Assembly (NCBI GenBank): GCA_947178505.1
Contig: CAMWYR010000009.1
Coordinates: 1 to 60,827 of the forward strand
Reading direction: 5' to 3'
Source: an uncultured Muribaculaceae bacterium
Lineage (GTDB): Bacteria > Bacteroidota > Bacteroidia > Bacteroidales > Muribaculaceae
Length of the DNA stretch: 60,827 nucleotides
The translations under genes were made by a program, and so were the position numbers. Shown piece by piece: positions 35,300 to 42,591 of this stretch (within the stretch, counting starts at the first letter, position 1; each line of letters starts with the position of its first letter). The notes beneath the pieces were generated by a model. It made no database searches. It saw only the letters and a list, made by a program, of their open reading frames with translations, and had not been told where the DNA came from.

Positions 35300-35347
35300 G
35301 TTCATGGGGATTTTTCACCGCATTTGCGGGAACTATATTTTCCGATT

Positions 35348-36772
35348 TCAGAGAATCACCTTGTCGGCCTTATTGCCGGCAACACGGATATAGAGACCCT
35401 TGGTCGGGATGGAGATGCGGTTGCCGGTAAGATCGTAATATCTCACTTCCGCAGAATCGGGAGCGATTCCGCTTACGCCCGAACCGAGATTCACATAGTC
35501 GGAATACTCAGCGCGGAATGCGTATTCACTCTCCTCCGTGTCAGGATCGAAAGTCTTGAGTGTCCACTGCAAGGGGTAACCCTCCTCTGCATCATATTCA
35601 ATCTCGCCCTCGAGCATGTCGTCAATATAGGTCTCACCGTCATACTCTGACTCAGCCTTCTCGAGAACGATGAGGTCGTTGCCATCGTAGATACATGTCT
35701 CGATGGTCTTCGTGCTCTCCTCATAACCGAGCATCGGAACGCTCAGCACCATGTCTGTTTCCTCAACATAACCATGCTCCCCATGGGCCGCCTCATCTCC
35801 TGAGAAGATGAGATTCTTATGGCTGAGGGTGCTGACGATCGACATCACCATTCCATCCTCTTCCTCCGTGGCAGTGGCAGTGGCGGTGAAATCATCGCCG
35901 TCGTACTCCACGACCACCAGCATGGTCTCATCATCCTGCTCCATTGTGTATTTCTTCACGCGGTTCTCCCCCGAGAAAATATCAGCATCGGCCGAGACTA
36001 TCTGACCGTTGCAGCTTTCCCATTCGATATCGGTCATGCTGAGCGAGCACTCCCACGCATATTCCGAAGTAGCGTAGTCGTAGGTGAGGTCATATTCAGT
36101 GATTGCCACCGGTTTACCGTCGCTGCCATACTCGATCACGAGTCTGTTGATAGGATCATAGATTCCGTTGAAGAGCACGGCACGCACAACTTCCGTAACG
36201 TTGCCGTCGCTGTTGCGGGTGACGGTCTGCGTGTAGCAGTTGCTGGGATTCCAGTCGCCATCCATCCAGATATCCTGTTTGTTGCTCGTAATGAATGAGG
36301 TCACGATGGGATCGTATTCACGCTCGAGCTTAGATGAATTCTCAAATTCATCATCTTCCGACTCAGCCACAGTGGTAAGGCGCGTCGCGAGCAGATTGTT
36401 TTCGTTCCACGTATTCTGCTGACGGGTAACGAAACCCTCCATATCAACGCATGACTGCGTCGTGATATTTCCTGCGTTGTCATAATCCATCGTATAAGTC
36501 TCATCGAGGATCCACTCCTCATCCCACCATCCGAACGACTTCTGAGTCTTCGAGCGCCAGAGCGATCCGGCGTTTGAGGCTCTGGTTTTCCAGAGCTTGC
36601 TTTGATCAGCCTTGCCGGGAGTAGCCTTTGTCAGAAGGTTACCTACTTTTTTCGCACGCACAGCCGACGCCATACGGTTGAATTCCGCACCAAGACTTTT
36701 GGGCGAAGTGGCCGCCACAGCCGTGGAGGCCGCAAGAGAAACGCAAACAGCGATAGAAGTAAATTTCTTCAT
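35348..36772 (-). CDS. Secreted protein with T9SS type A-like C-terminal sorting tail
   Basis: 474 residues from the ATG giving MKKFTSIAVCVSLAASTAVA, a clear signal peptide. The open frame extends 24 codons further upstream but past the promoter. The middle is rich in acidic beta-strands (YEYGSDGKPVAITEYDLT-like repeats resembling YD/RHS-type stretches). The tail VRYYDLTGNRISIPTKGLYI then a KADKVIL end is the type A sorting pattern shared with four genes at 42.6-51.7 kb. Expected to be exported by T9SS to the surface. No enzyme motif seen. Confidence 0.78.
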   Translation of the reverse strand: MKKFTSIAVCVSLAASTAVAATSPKSLGAEFNRMASAVRAKKVGNLLTKATPGKADQSKLWKTRASNAGSLWRSKTQKSFGWWDEEWILDETYTMDYDNAGNITTQSCVDMEGFVTRQQNTWNENNLLATRLTTVAESEDDEFENSSKLEREYDPIVTSFITSNKQDIWMDGDWNPSNCYTQTVTRNSDGNVTEVVRAVLFNGIYDPINRLVIEYGSDGKPVAITEYDLTYDYATSEYAWECSLSMTDIEWESCNGQIVSADADIFSGENRVKKYTMEQDDETMLVVVEYDGDDFTATATATEEEDGMVMSIVSTLSHKNLIFSGDEAAHGEHGYVEETDMVLSVPMLGYEESTKTIETCIYDGNDLIVLEKAESEYDGETYIDDMLEGEIEYDAEEGYPLQWTLKTFDPDTEESEYAFRAEYSDYVNLGSGVSGIAPDSAEVRYYDLTGNRISIPTKGLYIRVAGNKADKVIL

Positions 36773-36812
36773 AAAGTTTCTGATTGTCTGATTAATTAAA
36801 GTTACCTGAGGG

Positions 36813-36821
36813 GCAAAATTA
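36813..36821 (-). promoter_or_regulatory. -7 box of the secreted-protein gene
   Basis: Minus strand TAATTTTGC with TTTG about 20 nt upstream. It lies 41 nt before the start at 36772 and supports that start. Confidence 0.65.
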
Positions 36822-36881
36822 ATAAAAATCCGACAATCTGACAAACAAAAACTCTACCCCAAAACTCGCATTTATGTATAC

Positions 36882-37069
36882 TTACACCAACACCTTCTCA
36901 AGATACCTAACATTATTTCTGAACCGTTGATACTCCTTCTCAGACATTTCGGACTTAGAGGCCACCGCAAATTGCATGAATACATCCTTCTCACACGCGG
37001 CTATGATCGTATGGGCATTTGGGAGAAGGCAACAAAGTGTCCGACATAAAGCAGTAAAGGCAAGGATTG
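36882..37069 (-). pseudogene. Possible C-terminal fragment of an unknown gene
   Basis: A minus-strand frame with no convincing start ends with ACEKDVFMQFAVASKSEMSE and NNVRYLEKVLV before a stop at 36882. It reads like the genuine charged C-terminus of a small helical protein, truncated at its 5' end. Nothing else occupies this interval. Weak call. Confidence 0.3.
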
Positions 37070-37073
37070 GGGG

Positions 37074-37913
37074 TTAGGGGTGGATCTCGACGGGATCTTT
37101 GGCGAGCGAGAATTCGTCGATTATTACTTCTCCGACAGAGGGCGCGATGATGCGTCCGGCCTTGGGATTCTTGATACTGGTGACGGGCGACGTGATGCGT
37201 GCATCTACTTCGGAGTCTTCGAAAGCGAGATCGCAATCGGCATCGAAGGTGCAGTCGATGAGCTTGAGATCGCGGGCATAACAGAGAGGCTGGGTGCCGG
37301 AGATGTGACATCGCACGAGGGTAAGGCGACGCGAGTGCCAGCCGAGATACTCCCCTATCAGGCGGGAGTCGTAGATGGTGACGTTCTCAGTGCCCCAGAA
37401 GGCATCCTTCGAATGAATCTCCGCATTATGGATCTCAACGTTATTGCAATACTGGAATGAGTAGTTGCCATGCTGGGTCCAGCGGTTGATGCGGATGTTG
37501 TTGGAATGCATGAAAAGATAGTCGGCATTACCGATAGTCACATCCTCAATATCAACATTGTCGCAGTGCCAGAGCGTCTCCTCTCCATCGGGGATGTTGA
37601 CCCGGCGAAGCACGATGCCATCCATTTCGCGGAACATCTTGGGAGTATCCACCTGCGTGTCTTCCATCACGAGGTTGCGCGAGTACCACAGGGCGGCGCG
37701 GGCGCCTGGAGTAAAGAGAGAGTTAGTGACGTGGAAGGTATCCACGTGCCAGAAAGGATATTTACCTTCGAAGCGGCAATTGTCGGCGTCGATATTGGCG
37801 CAGCATTTCAGAGCCGATTCACCGGCGTGTATGGTTACATTCTCAAGGCGAAGATTACGCTCGCCAAAAAGCGGACGTTCGCCGCCGAATTCTGTGTCTT
37901 TAATGGTTTTCAT
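37074..37913 (-). CDS. DUF3737-family right-handed beta-helix protein
   Basis: About 279 residues from the ATG giving MKTIKDTEFGGERPLFGERN, the usual family N-terminus. An in-frame ATG at 37955 would add 14 residues. The protein consists of short repeated strands with regular Asn, Cys and Asp positions (DNCRFEGKYPFWHVDTFHVT, TIGNADYLFMHSNNIRINRW), a parallel beta-helix like pectate lyases. No signal peptide, so it is cytoplasmic. Function unknown in the family. A single gene. Confidence 0.88.
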   Translation of the reverse strand: MKTIKDTEFGGERPLFGERNLRLENVTIHAGESALKCCANIDADNCRFEGKYPFWHVDTFHVTNSLFTPGARAALWYSRNLVMEDTQVDTPKMFREMDGIVLRRVNIPDGEETLWHCDNVDIEDVTIGNADYLFMHSNNIRINRWTQHGNYSFQYCNNVEIHNAEIHSKDAFWGTENVTIYDSRLIGEYLGWHSRRLTLVRCHISGTQPLCYARDLKLIDCTFDADCDLAFEDSEVDARITSPVTSIKNPKAGRIIAPSVGEVIIDEFSLAKDPVEIHP

Positions 37914-38046
37914 AACTTGATAACACAAATGAAGCACTCTTCGGTCATCCATCATTGAAAATGGTAAGAGAAACCCGTAATAAGGGCATTAGGCTTCTTG
38001 CGGTTTCGCCACCTCTACCGTCAGAAAGAAGTAGCGACAAAATAAA

Positions 38047-38072
38047 AAGGATACACGGCGTGGCGTATCCTT
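38047..38072 (-). terminator. Terminator of the 86-residue protein gene
   Basis: AAGGATAC and its complement flank a 10-base loop, followed on the minus strand by TTTTTATTTTG. 54 bp after the gene end. Confidence 0.8.
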
Positions 38073-38126
38073 ATCGACAGATTATAATCGTCTATCTAAC
38101 ATATTTCGGCGGTTACCCGGCTGCAA

Positions 38127-38387
38127 TCAATCTTCAGACGGGATGAGCACGAGATTGCCGTCGGCATTGAAGCGATAGCGATGCGACACAAGCGTATCTT
38201 CATTTGTCACCTCAAACACGCAGAGTTCCGGACTGATCTGCAGGCCGGCGTTGGCGAGCGCTATGCGCACTGCCTCCTCAACTGTGCTGTAGCCGGTGTT
38301 AGTCGACTGATAGAGACGTGAATCTTCGGGTCCCCAGATTGTGACTGAAACCGGTTCCTGCGGTTTCAATGTATCAAACTTTTCCAT
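38127..38387 (-). CDS. Small conserved-looking protein, function unknown
   Basis: 86 residues, no signal peptide. Two strands, a helix (VEEAVRIALANAGL) and two more strands give a compact alpha/beta fold. The EVTNEDTLVSHRYRFNADGN segment looks conserved. It has its own terminator and lies 117 bp downstream of the hydroxysteroid-dehydrogenase-like gene on the same strand, so they may be cotranscribed. I do not recognise the family. Confidence 0.6.
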   Translation of the reverse strand: MEKFDTLKPQEPVSVTIWGPEDSRLYQSTNTGYSTVEEAVRIALANAGLQISPELCVFEVTNEDTLVSHRYRFNADGNLVLIPSED

Positions 38388-38504
38388 AATCGTGTTTTTT
38401 CTAAGAATTAAATTAAATCGGTTTATGAAAGGAGATTACTGCCGCGGTAGACATTCTTCCCCTTTATTAATAAAACAAACCGGGTATTGAAATGGTTGAG
38501 AGGG

Positions 38505-39281
38505 TCAGTCAAGTGTCTGCACACCTCCGCCATTGACCATCAGCGTCTGACCGCTCACCCAGGCCGAAACGGGAGATGCGAAATACAATACAGCACCGGC
38601 GATGTCTGACACTTCACCAAGCCGATGAATAGGAGTATGGGCCAGCATCTTCGCTTCAATCTCGGGCGTAAGCACCGACGCGAGGGCCTTTGTGCGTGTT
38701 GCTCCGGGGCCTACATTATTTATGCGGATACCCATTGGGCCGTAATCAAAGGCCAGATTGGAGGCCAAGTGGTTCAGCGCAGCCTTCGATGAACCATAGA
38801 TAGCCATATCGGGACTATTATTGATGCTACTCATCGACGTGATGTTGATAATGCTTCCATAGCCCGACTTCTCCATATAAGGCGCAACGAGCTTCGAGAG
38901 CTGCCAAGGAGCAAACACATTGATCGCATAGATTCTCTCCACGTAGGCGCGGTCGATCTTATACGGGTTCTCACGGCCACCACCGCCGAGGCCGGCATTG
39001 TTGACGAGTATGTTCACCGTGCCAAAAGTCGACACAGTACACTCTATCAGTCGGTCAAGATCAGCGGAGACAAGAACATTGCAGGCAACTGCCGCACTCT
39101 TGCCCCCCGCCGCCGTGATTCCGTCGGCCACGGTCTGCGCCTTCTCAAGCGAGATATCGCTTACCACAACAGCGGCTCCGGCCGCCGCAAGTATCTCACA
39201 GGCACCCCTACCGATGCCGTCACCACCACCGGTAACAACCGCCACCTTACCTGTCAAATCGAATAAATTGTCGTTTTTCAT
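38505..39281 (-). CDS. Short-chain dehydrogenase resembling 7-alpha-hydroxysteroid dehydrogenase
   Basis: 258 residues, classical SDR. The cofactor motif is TGGGDGIG (17-24), with Asp at the end of strand 2 (VVVSDIS), which favours NAD. NNAG is at 94-97 and the catalytic Ser149, Tyr162 and Lys166 are in place. From memory, the C-terminal LTPEIEAKMLAHTPIHRLGE and SAWVSGQTLMVNGGGVQ segments align closely with E. coli HdhA, much better than with generic FabG. An NAD-dependent bile-acid 7-alpha-HSDH activity is plausible for a gut bacterium, but another secondary alcohol substrate cannot be excluded. Confidence 0.8.
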   Translation of the reverse strand: MKNDNLFDLTGKVAVVTGGGDGIGRGACEILAAAGAAVVVSDISLEKAQTVADGITAAGGKSAAVACNVLVSADLDRLIECTVSTFGTVNILVNNAGLGGGGRENPYKIDRAYVERIYAINVFAPWQLSKLVAPYMEKSGYGSIINITSMSSINNSPDMAIYGSSKAALNHLASNLAFDYGPMGIRINNVGPGATRTKALASVLTPEIEAKMLAHTPIHRLGEVSDIAGAVLYFASPVSAWVSGQTLMVNGGGVQTLD

Positions 39282-39397
39282 AATACAAATCTTCTTTTAC
39301 GTGTAACGTCTGTGAAACCGCGAGGGTTCATCTGAGACATTCCGACGCCCCGTGCTCAACTGCCTCCCTGCTTCAGCAACATCAGCTCCGGAGAGGT

Positions 39398-40225
39398 TCA
39401 TTTCAGATTCGCGATCACGTTGTAGCAGAACCAGCTGTTTAGATTCTCAAAAAACATCGGCACTTCCCGCGCCCCCTCCTTCTGCAGCCCCAGGCCGTTG
39501 GAATAGGCATCGAGCGAGAGAATCTTCGAAAAGGGAATCTTCAGAGCCTTCTCAGGAGAATGAAAATAGAGGTTCTTGTCGGTGAGGCATACGCTTCCGG
39601 CGCCGATACGCTGCATGTAGGTTGTCTCCACCGGGTGCCCCTTGAACCCGCCCGTTCGGTAATAGACACCACGGCATATCCGTACGCTCACGCCGCGCGA
39701 TCGCCCCACCATTTCCCGCCGCACTTTCTGCATCTGGAGCGTAACGTCGCGGAAGAGCCATATCAGCTGCTCATTCTTGCTGAGCATAAAGGGAAAATTA
39801 CCGGATATAGTAATCCGTGGCGCCGGCACACGACCGTTGAGCAAATCTTGAAGCACCTTCGACTGCACCACCTTCTCGAGCGAATGGTTGGCATTCAGCA
39901 CATGCTGCGGGAGCCCCGTGAACTGCACGAACCTTGCCACCGAGCGCTCCTCGGCCTCGTCGATGATGCCGTCGTCAAGGTAGCGGTCGATAGCCTCATC
40001 AAAGCTCCCCCGATAGATAAGGGTGCGTTCATCGTCAGTCACGAATGAATCGCTGCAGATGCGTCTCAACTCATCCTGATGAAGATAGAAATCCTCTTTC
40101 CTGCTGAAGCATTCTCCTATAATACTCTTGATGCGTGCCACTCCATTCTCATGAAGCTTCTCGCACTCGTTATGCTTGCTGTGAAACAACCCGGCATCAC
40201 GCCCGCAAAATCTGCATTTTCCCAT
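39398..40225 (-). CDS. Zinc-finger protein with C-terminal GRAM/PH-like domain
   Basis: A 275-residue cytoplasmic protein. The N-terminus MGKCRFCGRDAGLFHSKHNE provides CxxC with later His and Cys, a zinc knuckle. The middle (40-150) is helical. Residues ~195-270 look like a GRAM/PH-type beta domain (GSVCLTDKNLYFHSPEKALK, then KIPFSKILSLDAYSNGL). It lies 29 bp downstream of the AIM24 gene on the same strand, placing it in the Ter-associated module. Function unknown; membrane or protein docking is inferred. Confidence 0.7.
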   Translation of the reverse strand: MGKCRFCGRDAGLFHSKHNECEKLHENGVARIKSIIGECFSRKEDFYLHQDELRRICSDSFVTDDERTLIYRGSFDEAIDRYLDDGIIDEAEERSVARFVQFTGLPQHVLNANHSLEKVVQSKVLQDLLNGRVPAPRITISGNFPFMLSKNEQLIWLFRDVTLQMQKVRREMVGRSRGVSVRICRGVYYRTGGFKGHPVETTYMQRIGAGSVCLTDKNLYFHSPEKALKIPFSKILSLDAYSNGLGLQKEGAREVPMFFENLNSWFCYNVIANLK

Positions 40226-40254
40226 CCGCTCTTTTTTTCATTAACATTACTTCC

Positions 40255-40890
40255 CTATCCAATTGGCGAAAAGAACTTGCCCGGCGAGAGATAGACCGTA
40301 CCGGGGCCAGTGACGCGCATCATACTCAATCCCTCCCCGCTTGCAAAATTCTTCAGCGACCAGTTCGACTGCACCTGATGATCGGCAAGATTCAGCATGG
40401 CGATTATGTGATTCTCATCTACATCTATCGTTTCGCCCGGTTGCAAGGTTACTGTAATCGGTGTCCCCTTCGTATCGAGGAATACGGTGGATGCCCCCTG
40501 AATTTGCTGGAGCACAAGCCCCATGCCGCCGGTAAGACCTGACAAAGAGAGTTTTGAACTCACGTTAACCCGGTTGTTGGAGCAGATATAGACTCCACGG
40601 TGACAGATCATGCTCTCACCGTTAAGCTTTATCGGCAGAATGCCATGCCGGCTACCGATTACGAGCTTGCGGGGCATATTCGACACATTATACAGACGCA
40701 GGATAAAGAGCGATTCTCCCGAAAGCTTCGCGCTCAGTATGCGTCCTATTCCCGAGCCGTTGAAACTAAGTTCCTTCTCTATTCCAGTCTCAAGATAGAT
40801 GAGAGACCCGCGCTCAGCATAAAAATCCTCACCTGGCGAAAGCATCACCTCAAGATGTTGCACATACTGGCCTACAAGTTTACAATTCAT
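40255..40890 (-). CDS. AIM24/DUF124-family protein
   Basis: 211 residues of the AIM24 (TIGR00266-like) beta-sandwich family. Features are MLSPGEDFYAERGSLIYLET at the start, GEGLSMMRVTGPGTVYLSPG near the end, and regular strands between. Members occur in bacteria beside TerD-domain genes. No enzymatic residues are known; a scaffold or membrane-stress role is inferred. It lies between the zinc-finger protein and the terminator after TerD. Confidence 0.88.
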   Translation of the reverse strand: MNCKLVGQYVQHLEVMLSPGEDFYAERGSLIYLETGIEKELSFNGSGIGRILSAKLSGESLFILRLYNVSNMPRKLVIGSRHGILPIKLNGESMICHRGVYICSNNRVNVSSKLSLSGLTGGMGLVLQQIQGASTVFLDTKGTPITVTLQPGETIDVDENHIIAMLNLADHQVQSNWSLKNFASGEGLSMMRVTGPGTVYLSPGKFFSPIG

Positions 40891-40926
40891 TTTATAGACG
40901 TTAAGAAAGGATTATAAAATCTGAGT

Positions 40927-40953
40927 GGAAGCCGCACGCAGGGTGCGGCTTCC
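40927..40953 (-). terminator. Hairpin between TerD and AIM24 genes
   Basis: GGAAGCCGCAC and its complement with a 5-base loop, 47 bp after the TerD end. The T-run on the minus strand is delayed (ATTTTATAA), so partial read-through into the AIM24 gene is possible. Confidence 0.6.
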
Positions 40954-41000
40954 GAAACATAAAGGAATCTAATACGCCGTTGTCACTGAAAGGCAGGAAC

Positions 41001-41660
41001 TCAGACATATTTTGTAACGATGCGTCTGATCGTCTCGCACAGATTCGCATCCGGATAGGCGTCGCCTATTGCGGAGAACTTCCATTCGCCGTTGCGGCGG
41101 TAGAGCTTGCCCATGATCAGGGCTCGCATTCCCGCATACTGCTTCTCAGCAGCCACATCGTAAGAGGCGAATACCTCCTTGACGCGAGTGGGCGTGCCTT
41201 CGTACATACGGATCGAGGCATAAGGAATCTGGGAGAAGTCTTCGCGACCAACATTGTTGAGGAAGAAGAAAATCTGATTCACATCCGGACTGATCTTATT
41301 GAGATTGACCGTGATGATCTCATTGTCGAGGTCGTCATTACCGTTCTGATCTCCCTTAAGGTCGTCGCCGCTATGATGCAGCGCCGACTCGCGCGAATCG
41401 AGCTTACCCGGCGGCATGCCATAGCGCGAAAGGAAGTCGCGGCGGTAAAGCGGCGAATAGATATGGTCGACGAGATCACCCTTATCATTCACCATCACGC
41501 ATGAGAGGTCAAGATCGACATCAGTCACCGACTTTCCGAGCCCAAGGAATCCGCTCGAGACAATCGCTCCCCAATTGCAGCCCACGCAAAATTCAGTCAG
41601 TCGGGAACCGTTGCTCTTCTCCAGATTAATACGCTGACCCTTTTCAAGAATTATTGCCAT
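41001..41660 (-). CDS. TerD-family stress protein (first copy, divergent)
   Basis: 219 residues with the TerD fold: MAIILEKGQRINLEKSNGSR, then DVDLDLSCVMVNDKGDLVDH, the calcium-binding region around HHSGDDLKGDQNGNDDLDNE, and the GKLYRRNGEWKFSAIGDAY tail. It is longer and more divergent than the second copy, and a TerZ-like or TerF-like role is possible. TerD proteins bind calcium and belong to tellurite, phage and chemical stress systems. It lies 61 bp downstream of the second terD. Confidence 0.93.
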   Translation of the reverse strand: MAIILEKGQRINLEKSNGSRLTEFCVGCNWGAIVSSGFLGLGKSVTDVDLDLSCVMVNDKGDLVDHIYSPLYRRDFLSRYGMPPGKLDSRESALHHSGDDLKGDQNGNDDLDNEIITVNLNKISPDVNQIFFFLNNVGREDFSQIPYASIRMYEGTPTRVKEVFASYDVAAEKQYAGMRALIMGKLYRRNGEWKFSAIGDAYPDANLCETIRRIVTKYV

Positions 41661-41721
41661 CGTTTAAGTTTTTACAGATGATTATTCCTATTCATTAGTA
41701 TACTTTTGCCCCAGGGCTGCA

Positions 41722-42276
41722 TCAGTTGTATTTCTTCAGATATTCTGCGAGGCCACCCTTCATACCGTTGCCTATAGCCTCGAACTTCCACTCTCCGTTG
41801 CGTAGGTAAAGACGTCCGAACTCCACAGCCGTCTCAATCGAGAAATCCTCATCCAGATCATAGCGGAGCACTTCTTCACCCGTGGCTGTGTCATAAAGAC
41901 GGATGAACGCATTATGCACCTGACCAAAGTTCTGCTTACGTTCTGGAGCCTTATGGATGGTCACCACGAAAATGATCTCCTTCGCACGCGGGTCAATCTT
42001 TGAGAGATCAATATTGATGGTCTCATCATCGCCCTCGCCTTCGCCGGTGAGGTTGTCGCCCGTATGCATCACCGACTCATCAGGCGAGCTGAGGTTGTTG
42101 TAGAATACGAAATACTCGTCGGCCAGAATCTTACCATTGTCTCCAAGAATAAAGGCAGAGGCATCGAGGTCATAATCATAGCCGGTGTTTGAATCATTTA
42201 CGTCCCAGCCGAGACCGATTGCGAACTGGGGAAGCTTAACTGCGACACGCTGTCCCTTTTCAAGATTGATTGCCAT
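41722..42276 (-). CDS. terD: TerD-family stress protein (canonical)
   Basis: 184 residues from the ATG giving MAINLEKGQR (a TTG three codons upstream is an alternative). Canonical TerD features are FAIGLGWDVNDSNTGYDYDL, DLDASAFILGDNGKILADEY, GDNLTGEGEGDDETINIDLS with acidic Ca2+ ligands, and FGRLYLRNGEWKFEAIGNGM. First gene of the module terD-terD-AIM24-zinc-finger. The genes terC, terB and terA are not in the window, so this is a reduced Ter system. Confidence 0.95.
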   Translation of the reverse strand: MAINLEKGQRVAVKLPQFAIGLGWDVNDSNTGYDYDLDASAFILGDNGKILADEYFVFYNNLSSPDESVMHTGDNLTGEGEGDDETINIDLSKIDPRAKEIIFVVTIHKAPERKQNFGQVHNAFIRLYDTATGEEVLRYDLDEDFSIETAVEFGRLYLRNGEWKFEAIGNGMKGGLAEYLKKYN

Positions 42277-42322
42277 AGTAGTCAAATTATTTAGTTAATG
42301 TCTTTGTCAGCCCGAGCCACGG

Positions 42323-42355
42323 GGAGTCCTGTATCAAGGGAGAGTCCTGTATCAA
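42323..42355. repeat. 18-bp direct duplication in the terD leader
   Basis: GAGTCCTGTATCAAG occurs twice with an 18-bp period (42323 and 42341). It lies about 50-80 bp upstream of the terD start; a promoter-like TACTTTTG (minus strand, 42388-42395) is a little further upstream. Confidence 0.6.
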
Positions 42356-42505
42356 GCACCGCGACCTGTCTGATTTCTTTTCTACTACAAAAGTAATGAT
42401 TAAATGACAAATTACATAACTTCTGCAATAAATTACCTGAAAACTCTGTTTCCGCATTATTTTCTTCCGCAATGTTGCGCAAAATAGATTATATCGGCAA
42501 AATGA

Positions 42506-42541
42506 AAGGAGCCGCATCGCCTGGCAGCGATACGGCTCCTT
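42506..42541 (-). terminator. Terminator of the 743-residue T9SS protein gene
   Basis: AAGGAGCCGCATCGC pairs with GCGATACGGCTCCTT (one mismatch), followed on the minus strand by TTTCATTTTG. Confidence 0.85.
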
Positions 42542-42591
42542 ATTATTCATATGATTATTACAGGACTCATAAGAGCCTGCGACGACGGCTA

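Noticed and set aside
36773-36844. 24-codon N-terminal extension of the secreted protein at 35348
   Set aside because: It would start upstream of the consensus promoter box and hide the signal peptide.
37022-37311. Arginine-rich minus-strand frame across the DUF3737 end
   Set aside because: Out-of-frame shadow of the DUF3737 gene with biased composition.
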